A DNA stretch of 36,439 nucleotides, taken from assembly GCA_021648125.1 (NCBI GenBank), contig JAKITK010000031.1, positions 1 to 36,439 of the forward strand, given 5' to 3'. Every line of letters begins with the position of its first letter. Positions within the stretch are counted from its first letter, which is position 1. Position numbers and translations under genes: made by a program. The notes beneath the pieces are model-generated. The model saw nothing but the letters and a program-made list of their open reading frames with translations. It was not told where the DNA came from and did no database searches. Shown piece after piece: positions 25,163 through 34,816 of the stretch. The DNA comes from Lysobacterales bacterium (GTDB lineage Bacteria; Pseudomonadota; Gammaproteobacteria; Xanthomonadales; SZUA-36).

Positions 25163-26040
25163 GCAGACTAAGAATTGCGATTCAAAAATCCGGACGACTT
25201 TCAGACAAGTCGCTGGACTTATTAAAACGCAGCGGGCTTGAATTTTCCCGCAGTAAAGATAAGTTATTCTGGTATGGAAGAGACTTCCCAGTTGACCTAC
25301 TATTGGTGCGAAATGATGACATCCCCAGAATGCTACTTGATGGTGTCTGTGATCTGGGTATTGTCGGCGAAAATATCGCCTATGAAGTTATGCTTGAGCG
25401 CAAAGCAAGCGATGGACTGGAGTGTTTAAAGCTACTCGGTTTCGGTCAATGCCAACTATCCATTGCAGTTCCAGAGTCACTTAGCATCACAAATAGCTCA
25501 GAGTTACAGGGAAAACGCATCGCCACCAGTTATCCTGCCTTAACCCGGCATCTACTGGCTGAAAAAGGCATCAGCATGCAAATTAGTAAATTATCCGGCT
25601 CGGTAGAAATCGCCCCTAGTCTGGGGACTGCTGATGCTATTGCAGACCTAGTCTCAACCGGCACTACTCTTCGTGCAAATCACCTAGTGGAGCTTGAAGT
25701 GCTGTATAAAAGCCAAGCAGCGTTATATCGACAAGCTGTCGAGTTATCGCCTGAAAAACAGCTACTGATGGATCAATTGCTGGCGCGTATTGGTGGTGTA
25801 TTACAGGCCATGAAGAGCAAATATGTGATGCTGCATGCCCCGCGTTCAGCCGTTGCAGAAATCGCTGCCCTGCTTCCCGGTGTTGAAAACCCCTCGATCA
25901 TGCCACTGGAGGGGACGCAAGATCGCGTTGCAGTGCATGCAGTTTGTAGTGAAGGCGTATTCTGGGAACACCTCGAAGCACTTAAAGCTGCGGGTGCATC
26001 TGCGATTCTGGTATTACCGGTTGAGAAGATGTTGGCATGA
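25159..26040 (+). CDS. hisG: ATP phosphoribosyltransferase HisG (long form)
   Basis: The 293-residue product has RLRIAIQKSGRLSDKSLDLLKRSGLEF, LLLVRNDDIPRMLLDGVCDLGIVGENI, and the PRPP-binding SVEIAPSLGTADAIADLVSTGTTLRAN. The C-terminal ACT-like regulatory domain (about 225-293) includes MPLEGTQDRVAVHAVCSEGVFWEHLEALKAAGASAILVLPVEKML. Known: it joins ATP and PRPP in the first step of histidine synthesis and the long form is a hexamer inhibited by histidine, needing no HisZ. Its start overlaps the regulator stop by 4 bases and its stop overlaps hisD in the same way. Confidence 0.97.
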   Translation: MSRLRIAIQKSGRLSDKSLDLLKRSGLEFSRSKDKLFWYGRDFPVDLLLVRNDDIPRMLLDGVCDLGIVGENIAYEVMLERKASDGLECLKLLGFGQCQLSIAVPESLSITNSSELQGKRIATSYPALTRHLLAEKGISMQISKLSGSVEIAPSLGTADAIADLVSTGTTLRANHLVELEVLYKSQAALYRQAVELSPEKQLLMDQLLARIGGVLQAMKSKYVMLHAPRSAVAEIAALLPGVENPSIMPLEGTQDRVAVHAVCSEGVFWEHLEALKAAGASAILVLPVEKMLA

Positions 26041-27371
26041 ATAAATCATTGACACTGAAAACATGGTCAATACTGAACCGAAAACAGCAATGGGAATTAC
26101 TGCAGCGCCCGACAAACACCGATGACGGGCGCAGTCAGTCAGTCACCGAGATTATTACCAAAGTCCGTACGGGCGGTGACCAAGCCATTGCGGAGCTTAC
26201 TTTAGAGCTTGACCAAACCCCGGTAGAATCTTTGTGTATTTCTCAGACGGAAATTACTCAGGCAACACAATCGGTCGATCGGCGAGTATACCCAGCCATT
26301 GAAGATGCCGGTAAGCGTATTCGTTTATTCCATAGCGCTGATATGCCCATAGATACAGAAGTCGAAACCGCGCCGGGTATCCGCTGTGAAGTCCGCTATA
26401 AACCGCTGAGCCCGGTAGGCCTGTATATCCCCGGAGGCAGCGCACCCCTGCTTTCCACCGTATTGATGTTGGCACTACCGGCGAAACTCGCAGGCTGTGC
26501 CCAAGTTGTTATGTGCTCACCGCCGGATGCAAACGGCAAGATTGCTAGTGAGATCCTAGCAGCGGCTAGCTATGCCGGCGTTGATCAGATTTTTTGTGTG
26601 GGTGGTGCGCAAGCCATCGCCGCCATGGCTTATGGTAGCGAAAGCATTCCCCGTTGCAATAAAATATTCGGTCCCGGCAATGCCTGGGTAACCGAAGCTA
26701 AACAGCAAGTATCGCAAGACCCGCAGGGTGCGGCTATTGATATGCCCGCAGGCCCATCTGAAGTATTGGTGATTGCTGATGAATATGCACTCGCTGACAA
26801 CGGTGCGGAATTTATCGCCTGGGACTTACTCTCACAGGCTGAGCATGGGCCGGACTCTCAGGCGCTTTTGCTTACTGAAAGTCGGCCGCTTGCGGTTGCG
26901 GTAATGGCTAAAATTGAAAGCCTGTTGGCAAGATCCCCGCGCGCGGAAATCCTTAAGCAATCATTACAGTCGGCTCAGTTTATTCTGGTTGATGATTTAC
27001 AGCAGGCACTGGAAATTTCCGAAGACTATGCACCTGAGCACCTTATTATTAACACCCGCAACCCGCGTGAGCTGGCAAAGCAGGTCAACAATGCAGGCTC
27101 GGTATTCATCGGCCGTTGGACCCCGGAGTCCCTCGGTGACTACTGCTCTGGAACCAATCATGTGTTACCCACCTATGGTTGGGCACGCTCACATGGTGCC
27201 CTTGGCGTGAGTGATTTCAAGCGTCGCATGACCCTGCAGGAAGCCAGTCGCAGTGGCTTGCAGTTAATTGGCCCTACAGCTGAGATACTGGCTGAAGTTG
27301 AAGGCCTGAACGCGCATAAAATGGCGGTTACATCCCGTCTCAGTATAATTAATAGAACTGCAAAAAGATGA
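26037..27371 (+). CDS. hisD: Histidinol dehydrogenase HisD
   Basis: The 444-residue product contains LSPVGLYIPGGSAPLLSTVLMLALPAKLAGC, FGPGNAWVTEAKQQVSQDPQGAAIDMPAGPSEVLVIAD, SQAEHGPDSQALLLT with the catalytic-site histidine, and GDYCSGTNHVLPTYGWARSHGALGV. Known: HisD is a zinc enzyme that oxidises L-histidinol to L-histidine in two NAD-linked steps, the end of the pathway. Length is slightly above E. coli HisD (434). It overlaps hisG and hisC by 4 bases each (ATGA). Confidence 0.97.
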   Translation: MNKSLTLKTWSILNRKQQWELLQRPTNTDDGRSQSVTEIITKVRTGGDQAIAELTLELDQTPVESLCISQTEITQATQSVDRRVYPAIEDAGKRIRLFHSADMPIDTEVETAPGIRCEVRYKPLSPVGLYIPGGSAPLLSTVLMLALPAKLAGCAQVVMCSPPDANGKIASEILAAASYAGVDQIFCVGGAQAIAAMAYGSESIPRCNKIFGPGNAWVTEAKQQVSQDPQGAAIDMPAGPSEVLVIADEYALADNGAEFIAWDLLSQAEHGPDSQALLLTESRPLAVAVMAKIESLLARSPRAEILKQSLQSAQFILVDDLQQALEISEDYAPEHLIINTRNPRELAKQVNNAGSVFIGRWTPESLGDYCSGTNHVLPTYGWARSHGALGVSDFKRRMTLQEASRSGLQLIGPTAEILAEVEGLNAHKMAVTSRLSIINRTAKR

Positions 27372-28450
27372 GCCCACAAACCAGCATAAGTAAACTTGCG
27401 CGACCGGAAATTGTGGCAATGAAGCCCTATTCCTCTGCCCGCAGCGAAGCGCCGGACGAGGGTGTGTTACTGAATGCGAATGAATCCCCGTGGTCTTTAC
27501 TGCCAGACGCACAATTAAACCGTTACCCCGAGCCTCAGCCGCAACAGTTAGTATCGCGTCTGGCAAGTCTCTACCAGATTGAGCGGGAACAACTCTTAGT
27601 GACCCGTGGTAGTGACGAGGGCATCGACCTGCTGACCCGGGTGTTTTGTCGGGCCGGTGAAGATGCTATATTACAATGCACCCCGGCGTTTGGTATGTAC
27701 CGAATTGCCGCCCAAACTCAGGGTGTGGATGTGGTTTCGATCCCGCGATTGCTAGCAGATAACTTCAGTATGAATACCGACAAACTGCTGGAAACCTTGG
27801 CCGGCGACACACCCATTAAACTGGTTTTTCTAACCACTCCGAATAATCCAACGGGTGACTCGATTGATAAAGCCACCCTGCTAAAAATTCTTCAAACTGC
27901 AAATGGCAGCGCATTGGTTGTAGTTGATGAAGCCTATGCTGAATTTTCAAGCAAAGCCTCTTTTTGCTCGCTGGTTGCTGAATACAATAACCTGGTGGTA
28001 CTGCGTACTTTATCGAAAGCCTGGGCCGGCGCCGGTCTGCGCTGTGGCAGCGTAATCGCCCAGCACGAGGTTATCGACTTACTGGGGCGTATCATTGCAC
28101 CCTACCCGCTGGCAAGCCCAGTGATTGAATTGGCCGAGCGTTTGCTAGCGCCTGAAATTCTGAGCTTGCAACAACAGCAGCTACTAGCACTGGCAAACAA
28201 TAAACAACGCTTAATAAAAATACTGAAAGCACAGAACTATATCACTGATATCTGGCCCGGGGATGCTAATTTCATCCTCATACGCCTCGAGGATGCCAGC
28301 GGCCTGATGCACTATTGCAGAGGTCACAATATCATCCTGCGGGCTTTCAACAACGAACCCATGTTGCAGGGCTGCATCCGTATATCGGTCGGCAGTGACA
28401 GCGACCTTGATAGCCTAGAAACTGCACTAAATACATGGAAAACCACATGA
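27368..28450 (+). CDS. hisC: Histidinol-phosphate aminotransferase HisC
   Basis: The 360-residue product is a class I/II PLP aminotransferase. It starts ISKLARPEIVAMKPYSSARSE and continues LLNANESPW, FLTTPNNPTGD, VVDEAYAEFS, and LRTLSKAWAGAGLRCGSVIA with the PLP-binding lysine in TLSKAW. The C-terminal ILRAFNNEPMLQGCIRISVGS carries the substrate-carboxylate arginine. Known: it transaminates imidazole acetol phosphate to histidinol phosphate using glutamate. Length matches E. coli HisC (356). It overlaps hisD and hisB. Confidence 0.96.
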   Translation: MSPQTSISKLARPEIVAMKPYSSARSEAPDEGVLLNANESPWSLLPDAQLNRYPEPQPQQLVSRLASLYQIEREQLLVTRGSDEGIDLLTRVFCRAGEDAILQCTPAFGMYRIAAQTQGVDVVSIPRLLADNFSMNTDKLLETLAGDTPIKLVFLTTPNNPTGDSIDKATLLKILQTANGSALVVVDEAYAEFSSKASFCSLVAEYNNLVVLRTLSKAWAGAGLRCGSVIAQHEVIDLLGRIIAPYPLASPVIELAERLLAPEILSLQQQQLLALANNKQRLIKILKAQNYITDIWPGDANFILIRLEDASGLMHYCRGHNIILRAFNNEPMLQGCIRISVGSDSDLDSLETALNTWKTT

Positions 28451-29529
28451 ACCAACGAAAACGCAGAATTCTCTTCATCGACCGGGACGGTACCTTAATA
28501 ACTGAACCGGAAGACAAGCAGATCGATAGCCTAGAAAAGCTGGAGTTGTTTGATGGCGTTATTCCTGCACTGTTAAAACTGCAGGAAGCCGGTTATGAGC
28601 TAGTTATGGTTAGCAACCAGGATGGTATGGGAACAGCGGCTTATCCACAGCAGGATTTTGATATACCGCACCAAAAAATGCAGGCTATATTTCGTTCTCA
28701 GGGAATTGTATTTACGGCTGAACATATTGACCCCCACTTCGAGTATGAAAACTCCACCAACCGTAAACCGGGTATTGGCATGCTGCTGGACTACCTTAAA
28801 TCCGGAGAACTTGACCTTAACGACAGCTGGGTTATCGGTGACCGGCAAACCGATTTGCAACTGGCAGAAAATATGGGTATAGACGGACTTTTAATTGGTG
28901 ATGGTAATGATGACAGCCTGAGCTGGGCGGATATCTGCCACCTGCTAATCAACAAACCGCGGCAAGCGGAAACCCATCGCAAGACCAATGAAACTGAAAT
29001 CGAAGTTAAAGTAGACCTCGATGCCAGCGATGGCAGCAAAATAAGTACCGGCATCGGGTTTTTTGACCACATGCTGGATCAACTGGCCAGCCACGGGGGT
29101 TTCCAACTACAGCTCCACTGCCGTGGCGACCTTGAAATTGATGAGCATCACACGGTTGAAGATTGCGCCTTGGCACTTGGACAAACGCTCAATCAGGCTT
29201 TAAGCGACCGCCGTGGTATTGGCCGCTATGGTTTTTCACTGCCGATGGATGAATCACTGGCAGAAGTATCAATAGACCTTTCGGGGCGACCAGCGATTGT
29301 TTTCCAAGCGGCGTTCCCGCGTGATCAGGTGGGTGAATTTTCCACCGAAATGGTGAAACACTTTTTTGCTTCACTCAGCCAGTCCTTGGGGGCTGCCATT
29401 CATATTAAAGTCAGTGGCGAAAACACTCACCACATGATCGAGGCTATTTTCAAAGGTGTTGGTCGGGCGCTACGCCCTGCGCTGGCAAAGCAGGGTTTTG
29501 AGATGCCGAGCACCAAAGGAATTTTATAA
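28447..29529 (+). CDS. hisB: Bifunctional histidinol-phosphatase / imidazoleglycerol-phosphate dehydratase HisB
   Basis: The 360-residue product fuses two enzymes. Residues 1-165 form a HAD phosphatase with LFIDRDGTLITEP (DxDGT nucleophile), MVSNQDGMGT and WVIGDRQTDLQLAENMG. Residues 175-360 are the dehydratase with STGIGFFDHMLDQLASHGGF, DEHHTVEDCALALGQ and HMIEAIFKGVGRALR, whose histidines bind manganese. Known: this fusion is typical of gammaproteobacteria with enterobacterial-type his operons. The ATG at 28447 is preferred because it gives the ATGA overlap seen at the earlier junctions of the operon; an ATG at 28435 would add four residues. Confidence 0.96.
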   Translation: MNQRKRRILFIDRDGTLITEPEDKQIDSLEKLELFDGVIPALLKLQEAGYELVMVSNQDGMGTAAYPQQDFDIPHQKMQAIFRSQGIVFTAEHIDPHFEYENSTNRKPGIGMLLDYLKSGELDLNDSWVIGDRQTDLQLAENMGIDGLLIGDGNDDSLSWADICHLLINKPRQAETHRKTNETEIEVKVDLDASDGSKISTGIGFFDHMLDQLASHGGFQLQLHCRGDLEIDEHHTVEDCALALGQTLNQALSDRRGIGRYGFSLPMDESLAEVSIDLSGRPAIVFQAAFPRDQVGEFSTEMVKHFFASLSQSLGAAIHIKVSGENTHHMIEAIFKGVGRALRPALAKQGFEMPSTKGIL

Positions 29530-30125
29530 TGACTATTGCCGTAGTCGACAGTGGCGGTGCAAATATCGCATCACTGCTACACGCCTTGCAGAGGCTTGGT
29601 ATAGAGCCTGTATTTACTGCAGACCCCCAAGTTATCCAAGCTGCTGACCGGGTTATTCTTCCCGGTGTTGGTGCTGCCGGGCAGGCAATGCTAACCCTCA
29701 ACAAACATGGGTTAATCAAAGTAATCCGCGAACTCAAACAACCGGTGCTTGGCATTTGTCTTGGAATGCAGCTGCTTTTTGAATCCTCCGAAGAGGACGA
29801 TACTGAACTATTGGGTATTATCCCCACCCGCCTGACCCTACTGAAAAAAAAACCGGGGCTGCGGATACCGCAAATAGGATGGAACACTATCGATTGCTTG
29901 AACGCTGACCCTTTTAGTGATGCTCTCAATCGCAAATGGTTTTACTTTGTGCATTCATACGCCGCCCCTGTGGGAGAATGGACACTGGCCAGCAGCAACC
30001 ATGGCCAAGCTTTCAGCGCACTGGTCAGGCAGAGTAATTTCTATGGTGCGCAATTTCACCCGGAACGCTCTGCCAAGGCGGGTGCCAAGCTATTAAAAAA
30101 CTTCATGGAAATAACATGCAAATAA
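29529..30125 (+). CDS. hisH: Imidazole glycerol phosphate synthase glutaminase subunit HisH
   Basis: The 198-residue product is a class I glutamine amidotransferase. It opens IAVVDSGGANIASLLHALQRLG. It then has ILPGVGAAGQAM, LGICLGMQLLFESSEED with the nucleophile cysteine, and FYGAQFHPERSAKAGAKLLKNFM with the catalytic His and Glu. Known: HisH makes ammonia from glutamine and channels it to HisF. It shares one base with the hisB stop (TAATG) and overlaps hisA by 10 bases. Confidence 0.97.
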   Translation: MTIAVVDSGGANIASLLHALQRLGIEPVFTADPQVIQAADRVILPGVGAAGQAMLTLNKHGLIKVIRELKQPVLGICLGMQLLFESSEEDDTELLGIIPTRLTLLKKKPGLRIPQIGWNTIDCLNADPFSDALNRKWFYFVHSYAAPVGEWTLASSNHGQAFSALVRQSNFYGAQFHPERSAKAGAKLLKNFMEITCK

Positions 30126-30850
30126 TTCCCGCTATTGATCTGCTCGACGGGCAGTGTGTGCGCCTACGCTATGGCGATTTCGAGCAATGCACTGTATACC
30201 CCAAAGTACCCTCTCAGTTGGCCATCGAATACGCCAATGCCGGAGCTGAGTGGTTACATATTGTTGATCTGGAAGCCTCCCGCGACGGTAATGCAGCGGA
30301 TAGCGACGCGCTATTCACACTAATGAAAAAACTCACCCAGAAAGTCCAGACCGGCGGCGGTGTTCGCGACCGCGAGGATATACAAAAACGCCTGGATGGC
30401 GGTGCCAATCGGGTCATTGTTGGTACAGTATGTGCTACCCAGCCAAAGCGGTTCATTCACTGGCTGGAAAAATTCGGCCGCGAGTCACTGGTTGCCGGTC
30501 TGGATATCAACTTTGATGAGAAGGGAATCCCCTGGCCACGCAGCCATGGCTGGACCGAAGGCAGTGAGCAAAACTTATGGGAACTACTCGACCTGTATTC
30601 AGAAAACGGGCTAAAGCATCTTTTATGTACTGATATTGGTCGTGATGGCGCCATGCAAGGACCCAATACGGCATTGTATTTCCAAATCGTAAACCGTTAT
30701 CCGCAACTTGTGGTGCAAGCATCGGGTGGGGTTTCCAGCTTGCGCGACCTGAAAAAGTTAAAACAAACCGGTGCAGCTTATGCGATTACCGGAAAAGCCC
30801 TTCTTGAAGGCTCGTTTAGTCTGAATCAAGCTCTGGAAATCCTCGCATGA
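30116..30850 (+). CDS. hisA: ProFAR isomerase HisA
   Basis: The 244-residue (beta/alpha)8-barrel protein begins [26 protein letters not shown]. Its phosphate-binding halves are visible as [29 protein letters not shown] and [33 protein letters not shown]. Catalytic aspartates lie in PAIDLLDG and [14 protein letters not shown]. Known: it isomerises ProFAR to PRFAR by an Amadori rearrangement. Its start lies inside the end of hisH and its stop overlaps hisF (ATGA). Confidence 0.97.
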   Translation: MQIIPAIDLLDGQCVRLRYGDFEQCTVYPKVPSQLAIEYANAGAEWLHIVDLEASRDGNAADSDALFTLMKKLTQKVQTGGGVRDREDIQKRLDGGANRVIVGTVCATQPKRFIHWLEKFGRESLVAGLDINFDEKGIPWPRSHGWTEGSEQNLWELLDLYSENGLKHLLCTDIGRDGAMQGPNTALYFQIVNRYPQLVVQASGGVSSLRDLKKLKQTGAAYAITGKALLEGSFSLNQALEILA

Positions 30851-31635
30851 GCCAGATAAGCCAGCGAGTTGCACGCAGAATTGTACCCTGTCTCGATGTC
30901 CGAGACGGTCAGGTAGTCAAAGGCGTACAGTTCCGCAACCATGTGGTTATAGGTGACATAATCGAACTAGCAACCAACTACCGTAATCAGGGTGCCGATG
31001 AATTGGTATTTTACGATATTACCGCCAGCCCTGAAGGTCGCCGGGTAGATATTGATTGGGTGCGCCGGGTGTCTAAAACCATCGACATTCCCTTTTGTGT
31101 TGCCGGAGGAATACGCAGCGTAGCGGATGCCGCCGAGGTGCTCGCGCAGGGCGCTGATAAAATATCTATAAATACACCGGCACTGGAACGCCCCGATTTA
31201 ATCAATGAACTGGTCACTGCCTTTGGCAGTCAGTGCGTGGTCATCGGTGTGGATTCCATTGCATGCGGTGGGCAATATACCGTGCGTTCACATACCGGTA
31301 CACCGGATGCGATGCGTTCACCCGGAAGAAAAACCATGGACTGGTTGGCCGAAGTTGTCGATCGTGGTGCCGGGGAAGTCGTACTCAATTGCATGTCGGC
31401 AGATGGTACCCGTGCAGGCTATGACTTAAAACAACTAACAGCCGCCCGCAATATTTTACCAATTCCATTAGTCGCCTCCGGTGGCGCAGGCACGCTCAAT
31501 CACTTTATCGATGTGTTTGAACAGGCCGATGTGGATGCAGCCCTTGCTGCAAGCGTCTTTCATTGCGGAAAAACACCAATACCCGAACTAAAAAACCAGT
31601 TGGCAACTGCCGGCATTGAGGTTAGACCATGTTAA
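30847..31635 (+). CDS. hisF: Imidazole glycerol phosphate synthase cyclase subunit HisF
   Basis: The 262-residue barrel protein shows [84 protein letters not shown], and [18 protein letters not shown]. The aspartates of CLDV and GVDS are the catalytic pair. Known: with HisH it turns PRFAR and ammonia into imidazole glycerol phosphate and AICAR. Length is close to E. coli HisF (258). It overlaps hisA by 4 and hisI by 7 bases. Confidence 0.97.
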   Translation: MSQISQRVARRIVPCLDVRDGQVVKGVQFRNHVVIGDIIELATNYRNQGADELVFYDITASPEGRRVDIDWVRRVSKTIDIPFCVAGGIRSVADAAEVLAQGADKISINTPALERPDLINELVTAFGSQCVVIGVDSIACGGQYTVRSHTGTPDAMRSPGRKTMDWLAEVVDRGAGEVVLNCMSADGTRAGYDLKQLTAARNILPIPLVASGGAGTLNHFIDVFEQADVDAALAASVFHCGKTPIPELKNQLATAGIEVRPC

Positions 31636-32252
31636 TTACAAAACCCGAAGATATTAACAGCCTAGACTGGGAAAAAATGCAGCAGTTGATCCCGGCAATT
31701 GTTCAAGACAGTTTTGATGGTCGCGTGCTAATGCAGGGATATATGAATCCAGCCGCCTTAAAACACACTCTGAAGTGCAATAAAGTAAGCTTCTGGAGCC
31801 GCAGCCGACAAGCACTATGGACCAAAGGAGAAACCTCTGGCAACTACCTCAAGCTAAAATCAATCTATTCAGATTGTGACAATGACTGCCTGTTAGTTCT
31901 AGCAGAACCCGTGGGCCCAAGCTGCCATACTGGAGCTGATACCTGCTTCGATAACAACAGCACTCCGGAGCTGGCCTTTGTTGCCAGCCTAGAGCGCCTG
32001 ATTAATACCCGCAAAAATGACTTACCTGCAGGCAGCTATACCACTGAATTGTTCAACTCAGGAATAAAACGCATTGCCCAAAAAGTTGGTGAAGAAGGTG
32101 TTGAAACCAGCCTTGCTGCAGTCGCGGGTGATGATCAAGAGTTGTTGAATGAAGCCGCTGATCTAATGTTTCATCTTCTAGTGCTACTGCAAGCGCGCGG
32201 ATTGACACTTAAGAAAGCTATGGCAATATTAAAATCACGACATCAGCTATAA
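31629..32252 (+). CDS. hisI: Bifunctional PR-AMP cyclohydrolase / PR-ATP pyrophosphatase HisI(E)
   Basis: The 207-residue product has the cyclohydrolase domain at residues 15-110: [56 protein letters not shown], with cysteines and aspartates for zinc and magnesium. The pyrophosphatase domain follows at 115-205: [21 protein letters not shown] and [16 protein letters not shown]...[14 protein letters not shown] with the EExE/ExxD cluster. Known: it performs steps two and three of the pathway. It is the last his gene; an intrinsic terminator begins 6 bases after its stop. Confidence 0.97.
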   Translation: MLITKPEDINSLDWEKMQQLIPAIVQDSFDGRVLMQGYMNPAALKHTLKCNKVSFWSRSRQALWTKGETSGNYLKLKSIYSDCDNDCLLVLAEPVGPSCHTGADTCFDNNSTPELAFVASLERLINTRKNDLPAGSYTTELFNSGIKRIAQKVGEEGVETSLAAVAGDDQELLNEAADLMFHLLVLLQARGLTLKKAMAILKSRHQL

Positions 32253-32257
32253 CTCAA

Positions 32258-32283
32258 GCCCCATTCAGGGGCCATTTTGTTTA
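32258..32283 (+). terminator. Intrinsic terminator of the his operon
   Basis: A 5-bp GC-only stem GCCCC/GGGGC with an ATTCA loop is followed by CATTTTGTTT. The stem is short but all G-C and it directly follows the hisI stop codon. Confidence 0.6.
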
Positions 32284-32340
32284 AATTACAGCCTCTTTTA
32301 ACTGACAATTTGTGATCGCGAACAGTAGAGCTGCTCCCTG

Positions 32341-33924
32341 CTACAGCTCAGAAATTTCCTGTTTAAGCGTAACCTTGTTGACCTTGCCGGTAGCCAGCAG
32401 TGGCAGCGAGGCGCGTAGTAGAAATTTCTTTGGGACCTTGAAATTGACCAAACGCTGCTTGCACCAATCAAGTAGCTCCTGTTCGGTCACCTGTGTACCT
32501 GGCAGGCGCATAACAAAAGCCCAACCTACTTCCTGATAAAGATCATCCGGCACACCAATCACAGCTGCAAAGAGCACGCCTGGGTTACTCTCCAACACCT
32601 CTTCTACTTCCCTCGGGAACACATTTTCGCCGCCGGTCTTGTACATTTCTGATTTCCGCCCACTGATAAAAATGTAGCCCTGCGCATCCTTATACGCCAT
32701 ATCACTGGTGTAAAACCAGCCCTCATCATCAAGCACCTGCGCCGTTTCTGCTGGTTTGTTCAGGTATTCCTTGAACATAAACGCCCCACGCACGGCAATT
32801 TCACCAACTTCCCCATCTGGCAACTGCTGGCGTGTTTCATCAACAATGTTCAGTTCAAAAGGTGTTGCAATTTTGCCGGCAGAATTAACTAAGGTCGACG
32901 GGTCAGTATCAGCTTCGGTATAGGTGACAAAGCCACAGAGTTCTGTACTACCATAGCCGGTAACAAGCGCGGCCCCGGTCTTTGCGCAAATACCTGTCAA
33001 CACATCAACCAGTATCTTCGGCGCTGCCGCACCTGCCCAGATAAAATGTTCAATGCTACTAAAATCTGTTTGCTTAAATTGCGGCTGTTGCATTTGTAGC
33101 AAAAACATAACCGGCACCTGGCCTAACAGGGTGATTTTCTCCTGCTCGATCATTTGCAGGGATTCAAGCGGATGAAAACTATCCATCATCACATTGCAAC
33201 CACCCGCCATGATAGCGGCAAAACCTATCTCTACATCAGCAGCCACATGGTTGATCGGGAAATGCAGCAACGCCCGTGATTGATTATGTAAGCAGAACCT
33301 TATGGCTTCCACTTTAATATTTTCAATGATGCTTTTATGTGTGTGGACAACACCTTTGGGTCGCCCGGTAGAGCCCGATGTATACATCAGCAAAGCACTG
33401 TCGTTGGCGCCTCCCAGCACCAGCCTTGCGTCCAGCAGACTCTGAAAAGGCTGGCGGGGACGGTTAACAAACTCCGTAAAACACTCTGTATCGGGAAGGG
33501 CTTCACCGATGATAAGCACCTTGCTGATAAACGGGAATTCGGCCATCAGGCTGCTAATGTGCTGAGATAAATCGATATCCATAAACGAACGCACTGCAAT
33601 CAGCACTTTCGGTTTGCTGTCACCTATTTGGTAGCGTAGTTCATCTAGGGTAAATTTTGGATTCAAGCCCAGCCAGGCCGCACCCACCTTGTTGGCTGCC
33701 ATATAAGTGCTAAGAAACTCACAGCGTGCCATGGATAGAAAAGCCACCCGGTCGCCTCTTTGCACGCCAATATCCAGAAATGCCAGCGCGATGCGATCCA
33801 TGTCGGACTTGAAAGCCTTCCAGCTTACGCGCTCATCTGCAAACACCATAGCCTCTGCTGTGGGTGTTTCATCTGCCCATTTTTCGATATAGTGCCAGGT
33901 TTGATCCAGTGTCTTCCAACTCAT
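32341..33924 (-). CDS. AMP-dependent acyl-CoA synthetase (class I adenylate-forming)
   Basis: The 527-residue product has the full ANL set. The P-loop is LLMYTSGSTGRPKGVVHTH, then FIWAGAAAP and VTGYGSTELCGFV. The hinge-region motif is DEGWFYTSDMAY...GYIFISGRKSEMYKTGGENVFPREVEEVL. The C-terminal catalytic lysine lies in LLATGKVNKVTLKQ. Known: such enzymes activate carboxylic acids to acyl-AMP and then acyl-CoA. The chain-length or ring-acid preference cannot be read here. It starts 10 bases after the MaoC-like stop, forming a two-gene unit that suggests catabolism of a fatty or steroid/aromatic side-chain acid (inference). Confidence 0.88.
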   Translation of the reverse strand: MSWKTLDQTWHYIEKWADETPTAEAMVFADERVSWKAFKSDMDRIALAFLDIGVQRGDRVAFLSMARCEFLSTYMAANKVGAAWLGLNPKFTLDELRYQIGDSKPKVLIAVRSFMDIDLSQHISSLMAEFPFISKVLIIGEALPDTECFTEFVNRPRQPFQSLLDARLVLGGANDSALLMYTSGSTGRPKGVVHTHKSIIENIKVEAIRFCLHNQSRALLHFPINHVAADVEIGFAAIMAGGCNVMMDSFHPLESLQMIEQEKITLLGQVPVMFLLQMQQPQFKQTDFSSIEHFIWAGAAAPKILVDVLTGICAKTGAALVTGYGSTELCGFVTYTEADTDPSTLVNSAGKIATPFELNIVDETRQQLPDGEVGEIAVRGAFMFKEYLNKPAETAQVLDDEGWFYTSDMAYKDAQGYIFISGRKSEMYKTGGENVFPREVEEVLESNPGVLFAAVIGVPDDLYQEVGWAFVMRLPGTQVTEQELLDWCKQRLVNFKVPKKFLLRASLPLLATGKVNKVTLKQEISEL

Positions 33925-33934
33925 AGTTTGTTCC

Positions 33935-34816
33935 TCATTTTAATACCTTCGCATAGCCATCCTTGATAACAAGCTGGCCCTTATCGCCAACAACACGAAA
34001 AAATAAATCAGAGTGCGGACCATTTTTTACGCAGTTTAAAAGCTGAACCCTGATATCAGTTCCCGGAAAAACCATGCCGGAAAAACGGCAACCAAGCGCG
34101 CACAACCTGCCGGGGTCTCCGTTCGCATTGCGATTGACCAACTCCCGTGCGGCAAATGCCAGAGTGGCTGTACCCTGCAGTAGTATCCCCGGCAACCCCA
34201 TTTTGCGGGCAAATCTCTGCGAGGTATGAATGGGAAAGTGAATATCTGCACAACCGTCATACAGGTGGGCACGCAAGGCATCGATGCTGATCAATTGTTC
34301 CCAACCATTCGAGCTGCTGGCTTTAGGCGCTTTCGGTATAGCCGGCAGTGCCTCAGCACCGGCCCCGCCGTCTACGCATTCAACACCACGCATGATGCCT
34401 GCGAAATATTCTGTGAATACCGGTTGGCCATGCTGATCAAGCGCTGCAAACTTAAAAACGATATAGGTGCCTGCCCGGTGCGGCAATATCGCGGCAATAA
34501 CACCATGAATGGTGAGTTCATCTGCCGGCTTTATCGGTGCATGAAATTCCAGAAACTCACTGCTATGCACCGCAGTGGATAATATTTCAAGCGGGAAACC
34601 TTCTGTTTCAATATATTTTCCCAGGTTCTCGACTATCTGCCAGGTTGCCGCCACGCTAAACATTGGTGGAGCGATAATTCCCTGTTGCTGCTGGTCGTCA
34701 AAATAGCGCGCATTATTGTCGTCAACGGCAGCCGCGTAATTCATCGTATCTCGCCAGCTCACAACTATTCGATGTTGTTTGAATTTCGTGCCTACATACT
34801 TTGAGCTAATTTTCAT
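33935..34816 (-). CDS. MaoC-like double hot-dog dehydratase/hydratase
   Basis: The 293-residue product has two hot-dog halves. The first (1-150) includes AAPPMFSVAATWQ-like IIAPPMFSVAATW and VHSSEFLEFHAPIKPADELTIHG. The second (175-293) includes DIHFPIHTSQRFARKMGLPGILLQGTATLAFAARELV and a C-terminal VFPGTDIRVQLL. Known: tandem hot-dog MaoC proteins hydrate enoyl-CoAs or dehydrate 3-hydroxyacyl-CoAs. The usual D-x-N-P-x-H dyad motif is altered to D191-I-H-F-P-I-H197, so the aspartate lies one residue further away than normal. It is upstream of the acyl-CoA synthetase in the same unit. No strong ribosome site precedes the ATG. Confidence 0.8.
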   Translation of the reverse strand: MKISSKYVGTKFKQHRIVVSWRDTMNYAAAVDDNNARYFDDQQQQGIIAPPMFSVAATWQIVENLGKYIETEGFPLEILSTAVHSSEFLEFHAPIKPADELTIHGVIAAILPHRAGTYIVFKFAALDQHGQPVFTEYFAGIMRGVECVDGGAGAEALPAIPKAPKASSSNGWEQLISIDALRAHLYDGCADIHFPIHTSQRFARKMGLPGILLQGTATLAFAARELVNRNANGDPGRLCALGCRFSGMVFPGTDIRVQLLNCVKNGPHSDLFFRVVGDKGQLVIKDGYAKVLK

